63,854 nucleotides of DNA from Oscillospiraceae bacterium. Its GTDB lineage: Bacteria; Bacillota; Clostridia; Oscillospirales; Oscillospiraceae. Shown piece after piece: positions 57,315-63,854 of this stretch. Location of the stretch: positions 1 through 63,854 of the forward strand of contig SVLN01000004.1 of the NCBI GenBank assembly GCA_015067925.1, in the 5' to 3' direction. The notes under the pieces are model-generated. The model was not told the origin of the DNA, ran no database searches, and saw only the letters and a list, made by a program, of their open reading frames with translations. Position numbers and translations under genes: made by a program. How positions within the stretch are numbered: position 1 is the stretch's first letter; the number at the start of each line of letters is the position of its first letter.

Positions 57315-57929
57315 TTATTCTTCCACGGACTGTTCGGCTGCCTCGGCGGCCATCTCCGCCTGGGCGGCGGCGTAGCGCTGGCGGCGGCGAATGATGCGGC
57401 GGATGTTGCCGGCGCTCTCTTCCAGGTTCTCGGTCATGCGCTGGAAGAACTGCGAGCACAGCTCGCGCTCTTCATCGGAAAAGCCCTTGTACATGTCGCT
57501 GTCGAGCAGGTTCGAAAAGCCGATGAGCAGCTTGCTGGCCTGCTTGCCCTTTTCGGTGAGGATGATGCGCTTACGGCGCTGGTCGTTCTCATCCACCTGC
57601 TTGGTCACATAGCCGTTGCGCTGCATGCTGCGCAGGGAGACGGTGATGGTGGCGGGCGTGACGTGCAGCATCTCCGCCAGGACCTTCTGGCTGTCGGCAA
57701 CGCCGTTGGGATCGGAGGCCAGGGCCGCCAGCAGGGCAGGCTGGCTGACATCCTCCAGACCGGTGGACTTGCGCAGCAGCTCGGAGCACATGCGGTGGGC
57801 CATGCTCAGACGGCGCCACTGGTCAATGGGCGTCTTTTCAAAATCGATGGGCGGAAGACCTTCCGGGTCAGGATTCAGAGGCACATTGATGTTATCAAAT
57901 TCCTCGTTCAGATTCTTCTCTTTTTCCAT
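57315..57929 (-). CDS. MarR-family transcriptional regulator
   Basis: This 204-aa protein has a charged N-terminal tail (about 1-35) and a MarR winged helix (about 70-135): SQKVLAEMLHVTPATITVSL, then MQRNGYVTKQVDENDQRRKRI. A helical C-terminus rich in Arg and Ala (RRIIRRRQRYAAAQAEMAAE) follows. It is not adjacent to an obvious efflux gene; the next gene on the strand is uraA behind a terminator. The ribosome site AGAGGGA is present. Confidence 0.9.
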   Translation of the reverse strand: MEKEKNLNEEFDNINVPLNPDPEGLPPIDFEKTPIDQWRRLSMAHRMCSELLRKSTGLEDVSQPALLAALASDPNGVADSQKVLAEMLHVTPATITVSLRSMQRNGYVTKQVDENDQRRKRIILTEKGKQASKLLIGFSNLLDSDMYKGFSDEERELCSQFFQRMTENLEESAGNIRRIIRRRQRYAAAQAEMAAEAAEQSVEE

Positions 57930-58103
57930 GTTGATCCCTCTATCTATTGTTTTGTAGTCGCAATGATTAACACTATTTACTATCTATGGTTTAATTGTAG
58001 TACCTGTCACTCTTTCTGTCAAGACAATTTCTCTCGATTTTCATGGATAATCCGTATGTTTTTCTGCTTTTTACCTACAATCCCGTTAAAACGCATAAAA
58101 AAA

Positions 58104-58124
58104 GGGCCCCGCAAAGCGGGGCCC
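58104..58124 (-). terminator. Intrinsic terminator of the DUF2207 gene
   Basis: The stem GGGCCCCGC/GCGGGGCCC (58104-58112, 58116-58124) with loop AAA is followed on the minus strand by T7. The gap 57930-58103 is AT-rich and should hold the MarR promoter; no gene is seen. Confidence 0.88.
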
Positions 58125-58137
58125 GAAAGGGACCTTT

Positions 58138-59766
58138 TCAGTGCTTTCCCTTGGCACGCAGGCTCTTTGCCATGGGATCGAAGAGAGCATAGAACTCTTT
58201 TGCCGTGCAGCTGGGGGCGTCTGCCAACCAGGCGCAGGGCTCCAGCTTCAGGTTGCCGAAGCGGGAGGCAAAGCTAGAGGCCACGCCCAGGGCCTCGGCA
58301 TAGGGCAGCATACGGTAGAAGTACTGGCTGTCCTGGCGCACCAGGATTCGCAGCTCCTGGGGATCGGCGTCCAGCAGGTGGCGGCGGAAGCCCAGGGTCT
58401 GCTCCAGTTTCTCCAGGCCCAGCGCCGTGCGGCGGCCGCCGTGGCAGACAGCCATGGCCGCCAGGGTCAGGACGATCAGGGCAAGGAAGATGGTGCCGCC
58501 GCCGAAAATGGCCATGATGAGCAGCATTGCGATGCCTGCGGCCATGCCAAGGCCGGTTTCCAACCTGCTGCCGTGACGCAGCAGGCTCAGAACACCGCGC
58601 TGGTACACAACGCACAGGGCGCCGCCCACTGCAGCGGACGCCACGGCCCACACTGCGCCCTTGTCGGCGTAGGCGGACAGGCACAGCAGCACCGAGGTGA
58701 GCAGGCAAAGGCTCAAAAGGATCGCCGGAGATCCGCTCTTTTTGTCAAACAGGCGGCGCACCCAGTGGGCACGCAGGCGCTCGGCGGTGCCACGGGCGCA
58801 CTTGGCATAGAACTCAGACTCCAGCCGCACAGCGTCGGCCTCCCGGAAGAGGCGGGCGAAGAACTGGTATTCCAGCTCGGAGCGCTCCGTTCCCATATTC
58901 ATAAGCATGCGCACGTAGGTGCCGTTGTTGTTTTTTACGAGCTGCACATAGCCCAGGCTGGCCCATTCGGCGATGAGGGCGGCAGGATCGCCGTCCAGGC
59001 CGGTAAGCAGGACGCTCAGCTCACCCGCGCTGACGCCGTCGGGCAGGCGGGGCGTTTTGACCACATGGGGAAGGTGGCTTGCGCGGAAGAAACCAAGATA
59101 CCAATAAACGATGCTCAGCACCAGAAGCAGCACGATCAGCAGCCGCCAGCCGGCGAAGAGCTCGGTGATGGCGTTTTCCCGCACCACAAAGTAGTCATCC
59201 GGCAGCTCCAGCAGGAGCATCAGGCCGTCGCCTGCGGGCACGGTCTGGTTCAGAGAGCCGGCGATCTTGGCAGAATCCAGGGTGCAGACCGCCTTGTCGG
59301 TGGCCGTGGTGCCCACGAAAAAGTCCGGCTCGTTCTTGTAGCTTTCCGGCAGAGTCAGGGTGAACTCGGCATAGCCCACCATAATGCCCAGGTCATGGGG
59401 CACCAGCTCCACACGCAGCAGCTGATCGCCTTCCTGGGTGTAGGTGAAGGCGTGGGGCAGGGTGTAATCCACCCGGAAGGTCACACTGCCGGAAAAGACA
59501 GAATCCGCCAGGAGCTTGACCGTTTCGCCGGTCACCTCAGACCGGGCGTTGAACACGGTGATATCCGTGGCGCCGGCGGGGAGTTTTATTTCCAGGCTCT
59601 GCTGGGAGATATCAAAATAACAGGTCAGGGTGAGCTGGCACTCCAGCGAGCCGTCGCGCCCGGCTGTGACGTTCTGACGCAGGCCCGTGCAGCTGGCAGC
59701 ATTGGCGCCCACGCACAATAACAGGCACAGGGAAACAAGGATCAGAAATGTGCGAAGTTTTCGCAT
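58138..59766 (-). CDS. DUF2207-like exported membrane protein
   Basis: This 542-aa protein has a signal peptide (FLILVSLCLLLCVGANAASC), an outer beta-rich domain (about 25-205; SLECQLTLTCYFDISQQSLE), one membrane span (about 210-228), a cytoplasmic winged-helix-like region, two more hydrophobic segments (about 350-440) and a C-terminal helical part. This order matches DUF2207 proteins, whose function is unknown. The ribosome site is GGAAAGG. Confidence 0.82.
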   Translation of the reverse strand: MRKLRTFLILVSLCLLLCVGANAASCTGLRQNVTAGRDGSLECQLTLTCYFDISQQSLEIKLPAGATDITVFNARSEVTGETVKLLADSVFSGSVTFRVDYTLPHAFTYTQEGDQLLRVELVPHDLGIMVGYAEFTLTLPESYKNEPDFFVGTTATDKAVCTLDSAKIAGSLNQTVPAGDGLMLLLELPDDYFVVRENAITELFAGWRLLIVLLLVLSIVYWYLGFFRASHLPHVVKTPRLPDGVSAGELSVLLTGLDGDPAALIAEWASLGYVQLVKNNNGTYVRMLMNMGTERSELEYQFFARLFREADAVRLESEFYAKCARGTAERLRAHWVRRLFDKKSGSPAILLSLCLLTSVLLCLSAYADKGAVWAVASAAVGGALCVVYQRGVLSLLRHGSRLETGLGMAAGIAMLLIMAIFGGGTIFLALIVLTLAAMAVCHGGRRTALGLEKLEQTLGFRRHLLDADPQELRILVRQDSQYFYRMLPYAEALGVASSFASRFGNLKLEPCAWLADAPSCTAKEFYALFDPMAKSLRAKGKH

Positions 59767-59923
59767 TCTGTTCGCCGCCTTTCCGATGGTTTTCGTTTTC
59801 TTTCAGCATTAAAATACCATATTGGGCCCGAAAAGGCAACCACAATCACAAAATATAGGGGTGATTCCGGTGGGACATGACAGCAGGAAAAAGGACTCGG
59901 GATGGATGCATTGGGGAATAACC

Positions 59924-59959
59924 AAAAGGGCGTCTTTTCCTAAGAAAAGACGCCCTTTT
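59924..59959 (-). terminator. Intrinsic terminator of the sugar operon
   Basis: A 15-bp perfect stem (59924-59938, 59945-59959, core AAAAGGGCGTCTTTT) with a 6-base loop lies downstream of the oxidoreductase gene on the minus strand. Confidence 0.9.
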
Positions 59960-59989
59960 GTTAAAAAGAAGCCAATGGCAGAAACGATC

Positions 59990-61036
59990 TTAAAGCAGAA
60001 CTTCGCGCTTATTTTCGGCGGACTCATACAGGCCGTCGATGATCTTCATCATCTTAAGGCCCTCGGCTGCCGGGGTGGAGACACGCTTGCCGGAGAGCAG
60101 GCAGGAAACGAAGTGGCCGCACTCATCCACATCCAGGGGAACGGTGGCTTCGTCCGGAGTGAGGGTGAACATGCTGCCGCCGTACTGGGCGTAGAGCTCC
60201 AGCTTGTCGTCCACCAGGCTCAGGCCGCCCTTGGTGCCCAGGATGGTCACGTGGCGCACTTCCTTCTTAATGTTGGAGGCCCAGCTGAAGGTGAAGTCCA
60301 GCATGGCGCCGTTCTTCATGCGCACGAAGCCGGTGGCGGAGTCTTCCACGTCGTAGACGCCGTCCGGGTCGGAGGCGTAGCCGCGGCGGATGCGCTCGGC
60401 GCCCTTGCCGTAGTTGGTGAAGATGTTGCCGGAGACGCTCTCGGCCTCGGGCCAGCCCATCAGATCTAGAGTCAGGTCCAGGTAGTGCACGCCCAGGTCA
60501 ATGAGGGCGCCGCCGCCGGAGAGGGCCTTGTTGGTGAACCAGCGGCCGATGCCGGGGATGCCGCTGTCGCGCTCCCAGCCGCAAGTGGCCTTATAAATGT
60601 CGCCGAAGAAGCCTTCGTCCATCAGGCGGTGGATGAGTTGGGTCACGCCCAAAAAGCGCTTGTTCAGGCCCAGCATGACCTGCTTGCCCGTCTCGGCCTC
60701 GGCGGCCACGATGGCCTCGGCCTCCTGGGCGTTCATGGCGATGGGCTTTTCCACGTGGACATTGGCGCCGGCCCGCAGGCAGGCGATGGTGATCTCGGCG
60801 TGGGTGCAGTTGGGGGTGCAGACGGAGACGATGTCCGGCTTGCACTCTTCGAGCATCTTCTGATAGTCTGTGTAAACGCTGTTAACGCCAAAGTCGGCGG
60901 CCAGCTTTTTAGCGGAGGGTTCGTAAGTATCGCAGATGGCAACGATTTCCACGTCTTTCTGCTTGGCGTAGCCCGCCACGTGCTTCTTTCTGGCGATGCC
61001 GCCGGCGCCGATGCAGGCGTATTTCAGTTTGGCCAT
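59990..61036 (-). CDS. Gfo/Idh/MocA-family oxidoreductase
   Basis: This 348-aa protein has the N-terminal NAD(P)-binding Rossmann loop ACIGAGGIARKKHVAGYA, EKPIAMN (catalytic Lys) and the C-terminal domain with GGGALIDLGVHYLDL (catalytic Asp/His). The family oxidises or reduces sugars, inositols and related polyols. It is paired with an AP-endonuclease-fold isomerase 13 bases upstream, as in inositol- or sugar-catabolic operons. The substrate is unknown. The ribosome site is AAGGAGG. Confidence 0.93.
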   Translation of the reverse strand: MAKLKYACIGAGGIARKKHVAGYAKQKDVEIVAICDTYEPSAKKLAADFGVNSVYTDYQKMLEECKPDIVSVCTPNCTHAEITIACLRAGANVHVEKPIAMNAQEAEAIVAAEAETGKQVMLGLNKRFLGVTQLIHRLMDEGFFGDIYKATCGWERDSGIPGIGRWFTNKALSGGGALIDLGVHYLDLTLDLMGWPEAESVSGNIFTNYGKGAERIRRGYASDPDGVYDVEDSATGFVRMKNGAMLDFTFSWASNIKKEVRHVTILGTKGGLSLVDDKLELYAQYGGSMFTLTPDEATVPLDVDECGHFVSCLLSGKRVSTPAAEGLKMMKIIDGLYESAENKREVLL

Positions 61037-61049
61037 GGTAAATTCCTCC

Positions 61050-61835
61050 TTAGATCATCAGGTCGCGCATATACTTGACGGAATAGCGCACGCCCGCGGC
61101 CTCGCGGTCGCCGGTCCACACGTCGCCGTGGGGCTCGAAGGCCATGGTGCCGTCAAAGCCCTTGGCGTACAGGATGCCCAGCATGCCCTTCCAGTTGGTC
61201 TGGTCCAGGCCGCAGGGAGTGTCGTCAATGCGCTTGCCGTTCACAAAGAGGCTGCCCTTGAGGTGCATATGCACCACGCGGTCGCCCCACTCGGCCAGCT
61301 CTTCCATGGGATCGCGGCCAAAGTCGAAGGCATGGGCGGGGTCGTACTTGATCTTCAGCTCGGGCAGGTGGCCCAGCACCACGCGCCACTGCTCAGGTGC
61401 GATGACGAAGTTGCCCTTGTGGCAGTTGTAGTCGGCCACGTTCAGGCCGGCGGGCGCCATCTCCAGCACGCGGGAGAAGAAGTCGATGGCGGTGGTGTAG
61501 TTCTGGTACAGAGTGCGGGTGTCCTGATAGTTGCAGCCGCAGACGTAGGTGGGGCAGTCCAGCTCATGGCAGGCATCCATCAGCTTCTTGGCCATTTCCA
61601 CCTCGAAGGGGTTCAGGGTGCCGTCGGGAAGCTGCTCGTCGGTCTTCCAGCGGCCGATGGAGCCCACCTCCAGGTGGTATTCCTTCATCCACTTCTTCAC
61701 GCTGTCCAGCTGATCGAACAGCTCGGCGCCGTCATTGCCGCCGTTGATGGTAAATTCCACAAAATCCAGGCCGTAATCCTTTGCCCGGCGGAATGCTTCT
61801 TCGTTGACCTTGGTTGCGATGATGCCTAATTTCAT
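61050..61835 (-). CDS. Sugar phosphate isomerase/epimerase (xylose-isomerase-like TIM barrel)
   Basis: This 261-aa TIM barrel is of the AP-endonuclease-2/IolE-like family: MKLGIIATKVNEEAFRRAKD, DFVEFTINGG, IKYDPAHAFDFGRDPM with metal-binding Asp/His, and VHMHLKGS and AFEPHGDVW (metal Glu and His). It likely rearranges the product handled by the oxidoreductase. No transporter lies next to it. The ribosome site is AAGGAG. Confidence 0.92.
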   Translation of the reverse strand: MKLGIIATKVNEEAFRRAKDYGLDFVEFTINGGNDGAELFDQLDSVKKWMKEYHLEVGSIGRWKTDEQLPDGTLNPFEVEMAKKLMDACHELDCPTYVCGCNYQDTRTLYQNYTTAIDFFSRVLEMAPAGLNVADYNCHKGNFVIAPEQWRVVLGHLPELKIKYDPAHAFDFGRDPMEELAEWGDRVVHMHLKGSLFVNGKRIDDTPCGLDQTNWKGMLGILYAKGFDGTMAFEPHGDVWTGDREAAGVRYSVKYMRDLMI

Positions 61836-61882
61836 AGTTGTGTCTCCTTCTTACATGGTTTTACATAAGGATGTATGTAAAT

Positions 61883-61977
61883 TTTCGTAAATTCTTAAAA
61901 TGTTTCGTAAATCACGAAAACCAAGCTAAATTCACTGAAAACAAGGCTATAATATTCGATTTTCTCCATTTTGTCAA
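61883..61977 (-). promoter_or_regulatory. Promoter and palindromic operators of the sugar operon
   Basis: On the minus strand TTGACA (61972-61977), a 17-base spacer and TATTAT (61949-61954). Downstream lie a TTTCGT-AAATC-ACGAAA palindrome (61903-61919) and a second TTTCGTAAAT (61884-61893), plus TTACAT...ATGTAA near the start (61861-61880). They look like binding sites of a repressor encoded elsewhere. The rest of the gap up to the DUF4003 terminator (61978-62119) is AT-rich and shows no gene. Confidence 0.7.
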
Positions 61978-62119
61978 TAGATGTCTCACCATTTTATTCA
62001 CAACAACAAACATCATTCTTTTCACTTTTTTACATTTTTGCCCCGTTTTTTACATGAATGTTGCTTCTTTCCACCCAAGCAGTGAATATCCTCCCTTTTC
62101 CGGGTGTAAAAAATCCGAC

Positions 62120-62158
62120 AAAAAAATTCCCGGCTTCGCAGGAGGCGAAACCGGGAAT
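62120..62158 (-). terminator. Intrinsic terminator of the DUF4003 gene
   Basis: The stem ATTCCCGG/CCGGGAAT (62126-62133, 62151-62158) is extended by TTCGC/GCGAA inside, with T7 on the minus strand. Confidence 0.85.
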
Positions 62159-62172
62159 CGGAAGGGTATTTT

Positions 62173-63156
62173 TCAGTTGCTGGCCGCGTTGCTGGCTGCC
62201 ACACTGGCGGCGATGGCGGCGCAGGTGGCGCTCTGCTGGGCGATGATGAGGGCGAAGGTGCTGCTCATAGCGGCAGACTGCATGGTGTCGTGTCCGCCCA
62301 GGTAGTCGCTGACCACCAGCATACCGGCGTGCAGCAGGCGCTGGCGGCGGGTTGCGCCCATGATGCCGTAGCCCTTCTGGGTTTTGAGGTAGTCCGAAAC
62401 GGCGATCAGATCCTCCGCAATCTGCTCCACAGGGGCATCCAGCAGGGCCAGCACACCCAGGGTAGCCAGCTCATGGTCGGTGCCGTACTTGTTGCCCCGC
62501 TCCTTCAGAAGGTCAAACAGCGCCGTCACCCGGCAGCAGGCAAGCGCAACGTCCATTTCGCCCAGGGCGATGACATGGCTGAGGGACTGCACCGCATTGG
62601 AGGAGAAGAAATGCTCCTTCAGGGTGACATAGGCCCGCTCCATGTCGGAAACCAGGGTATCGTCCGTCTTTTCGGACAGGGCCAGCATAGCGGCATAGGC
62701 GCTGTCCTCAGAGGAGGTGAGGAAGGGGTGTTCCTCCTTCATGCGCTTGTACAGGGTGCGGGTTCTCTGGGCCACGGCCTCAAACCGCGTTGCCGGGGTA
62801 TGGGAGGCGATGGTCATGGCCGCCAGGGGCAGGTAATCCGAGGAGAAGAAGTGCTCCTTCAGGCAGGCGTAGGCCGCCAGGGTATCCTGCATCTTGCGCT
62901 CCGGCGCGCCGGACAGGGCCAGGGTACAGATCATGGGCAGCTTGATGTAGCTGCGGAACCCGGAAAACACGCCGGTATGTTCCTTCAGAAGATCGCGGCA
63001 CTCTGCCAGGCGGTCTGCATCCGCCCGGCGGCGTGCATCGGCAAACAGGGCCGCACCGATGGGATACAACAGGCTATTTTCCCAGAAAAAGGCGGATTTG
63101 ACGATATCGCGGTTCTCAATGAAGCTTGCGCCCAGGGCAGCAAGGGAAGCTCTCAT
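62173..63156 (-). CDS. DUF4003 family protein
   Basis: This 327-aa helical, cytoplasmic-looking protein carries two similar segments that contain LKEHFFSS (CLKEHFFSSDYLPLAAM and VTLKEHFFSSNAVQSLSHV), suggesting internal duplication. It also has a DHELATLGVLALL core, typical of the Clostridia DUF4003 family. The function is unknown. The start at 63156 has GGGTGAGGAG upstream; the 63213 extension is less likely. It is downstream of spoVT. Confidence 0.82.
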   Translation of the reverse strand: MRASLAALGASFIENRDIVKSAFFWENSLLYPIGAALFADARRRADADRLAECRDLLKEHTGVFSGFRSYIKLPMICTLALSGAPERKMQDTLAAYACLKEHFFSSDYLPLAAMTIASHTPATRFEAVAQRTRTLYKRMKEEHPFLTSSEDSAYAAMLALSEKTDDTLVSDMERAYVTLKEHFFSSNAVQSLSHVIALGEMDVALACCRVTALFDLLKERGNKYGTDHELATLGVLALLDAPVEQIAEDLIAVSDYLKTQKGYGIMGATRRQRLLHAGMLVVSDYLGGHDTMQSAAMSSTFALIIAQQSATCAAIAASVAASNAASN

Positions 63157-63222
63157 GCTCCTCACCCTTCCGTCGTTTTTCCTTATTATACGACGGTTTT
63201 GCCCCGGGCGCAACCAAAACGG

Positions 63223-63762
63223 TTACGATTCCATCTGCCTGCCCAGAAAACCGGCAACGGTCTGGGCCAGCTTCAGGTCGGATTCTCCGATCTCGCCGGT
63301 GGATTCATCGGCCAGGATCATCACGGAACCCATCAGGTCGCCCTCGGACAGGATGGGCGCGGCGGCGCCCACGAAGTAGCGCTCCTGGCCCTCGGTGACC
63401 GGCAGGCGGCCGGTGCCCATGGAGCGGTAGCTCTTGCGCTGCTCCAACAGCTGCTCTAAGTCCTGGCTGATGCGCTTATCCATCAGCTCCCGCCGGGGTG
63501 CGCCCGACAGGGCGATGATGCTGTCCCGGTCGGCCACAGCGGCCATGTGGCCGGTGTTCTTGCCGATGGAGTCACAGATCATACCGGCAAAATCCGCCAG
63601 ATCCCCCATGGGGGAGTATTTTTTGAAGATGACCTCGCCATCCTTTTCGGTGTAGATCTCCAGGGGGTCGCCCTCGCGGATGCGCAGGGTGCGGCGGATC
63701 TCCTTGGGGATGACCACGCGGCCAAGGTCGTCAATTCTTCGAACGATTCCGGTTGCTTTCAT
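63223..63762 (-). CDS. spoVT: Stage V sporulation protein T (AbrB-like regulator)
   Basis: This 179-aa protein has an N-terminal AbrB/SpoVT swapped-hairpin DNA-binding domain (MKATGIVRRIDDLGRVVIPK, then EIRRTLRIREGDPLEIYTE) and a C-terminal GAF-like domain (about 55-178; YFVGAAAPILSEGDLMGSVM). SpoVT controls forespore genes in the late stages of sporulation. The length matches the Bacillus protein. The ribosome site is AAAGGAGAGG. Confidence 0.94.
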   Translation of the reverse strand: MKATGIVRRIDDLGRVVIPKEIRRTLRIREGDPLEIYTEKDGEVIFKKYSPMGDLADFAGMICDSIGKNTGHMAAVADRDSIIALSGAPRRELMDKRISQDLEQLLEQRKSYRSMGTGRLPVTEGQERYFVGAAAPILSEGDLMGSVMILADESTGEIGESDLKLAQTVAGFLGRQMES

Positions 63763-63819
63763 ATTGCCTCTCCTTTTGTTTTGTTTCCCACGGAACCTAT
63801 TGTTTGTCAGAAAAGTGGA

Positions 63820-63847
63820 ATTATACCCGAATGAGAAACAAAGACAA
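63820..63847 (-). promoter_or_regulatory. Promoter of spoVT
   Basis: On the minus strand TTGTCT (63842-63847), a 16-base spacer and TATAAT (63820-63825), about 60 bases upstream of the start. In Bacillus spoVT is transcribed by sigma-G; this site looks like a vegetative one. Confidence 0.6.
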
Positions 63848-63854
63848 TTCGGCT

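Noticed and set aside
57064-57459. Extended 131-codon frame containing the uraA leader peptide
   Set aside because: The upstream part overlaps the MarR gene and its terminator; only the internal ATG at 57159 has a ribosome site.

Overview
The window is chromosomal DNA from a spore-forming, moderately high-GC member of the Clostridia, most like the Oscillospiraceae/Ruminococcaceae. This rests on three sporulation genes (spoIIP, spoVT and the spoIIIJ/yidC-jag pair), Bacillota-style strong AGGAGG ribosome sites, TTGACA/TATAAT promoters, a split two-gene transketolase, a single-chain glycyl-tRNA synthetase, and DUF3810, DUF4003, DUF975 and DUF4340 proteins. It is mostly a housekeeping region, not a prophage, plasmid or large genomic island. 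Species cannot be named from the sequence alone.

Layout. 1-19.0 kb is almost all minus strand: a PAP2 phosphatase and zinc phospholipase C-like pair; the rpmH-rnpA-yidD-yidC-jag ribosome/insertase cluster; lepA-hemW; spoIIP; tadA; a VanW protein; and prs-pth-mfd. Two plus-strand interruptions are a kinase-like gene (8.2 kb) and a small three-gene module divergent from an XRE repressor (10.3-11.4 kb). 19.2-20.7 kb is a low-GC insert holding three genes, bounded by a 53-bp direct repeat. 20.7-26.7 kb has a PadR regulator, a PAP2-GDPD fusion, a Cys-rich membrane protein, and an ECF sigma/anti-sigma/SLH operon. 27.1-37.3 kb holds tRNA-Val, DUF3810, glyS, an LTA-synthase-like gene, transketolase, rsmG, and an HD/ACT/UPF0210 operon.

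37.4-49.4 kb: DUF975, lipoproteins, a DtxR/MntR-type regulator next to a candidate metal-controlled small RNA, an amidase lacking a zinc ligand, an SDR, a four-gene Gld-like ABC operon, mnmA and a short GlmU-like uridyltransferase. 49.5-63.9 kb: a heterodimeric ABC exporter with its MarR regulator, a histidine-phosphatase-like gene lacking a catalytic His, a small DUF559 element with terminal inverted repeats, a MazG-like gene, uraA behind a leader-peptide/terminator arrangement, a second MarR regulator, DUF2207, a sugar oxidoreductase/isomerase pair, DUF4003 and spoVT.

The best candidates for something undescribed are: the repeat-bounded low-GC insert whose terminator loop is flipped between copies (19.2-20.7 kb); the untranslated metal-box transcript (39.33-39.54 kb); the uraA leader peptide (57.06-57.16 kb); the DUF559 element (54.56-55.07 kb); the XRE/sigma-like mini-operon (10.3-11.4 kb); and the PAP2-GDPD fusion (21.5-23.4 kb). 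Starts were moved from the longest reading frame to the codon with a proper ribosome site where the sequence allowed it. All functions are inferred from recognised motifs; no database search was possible.
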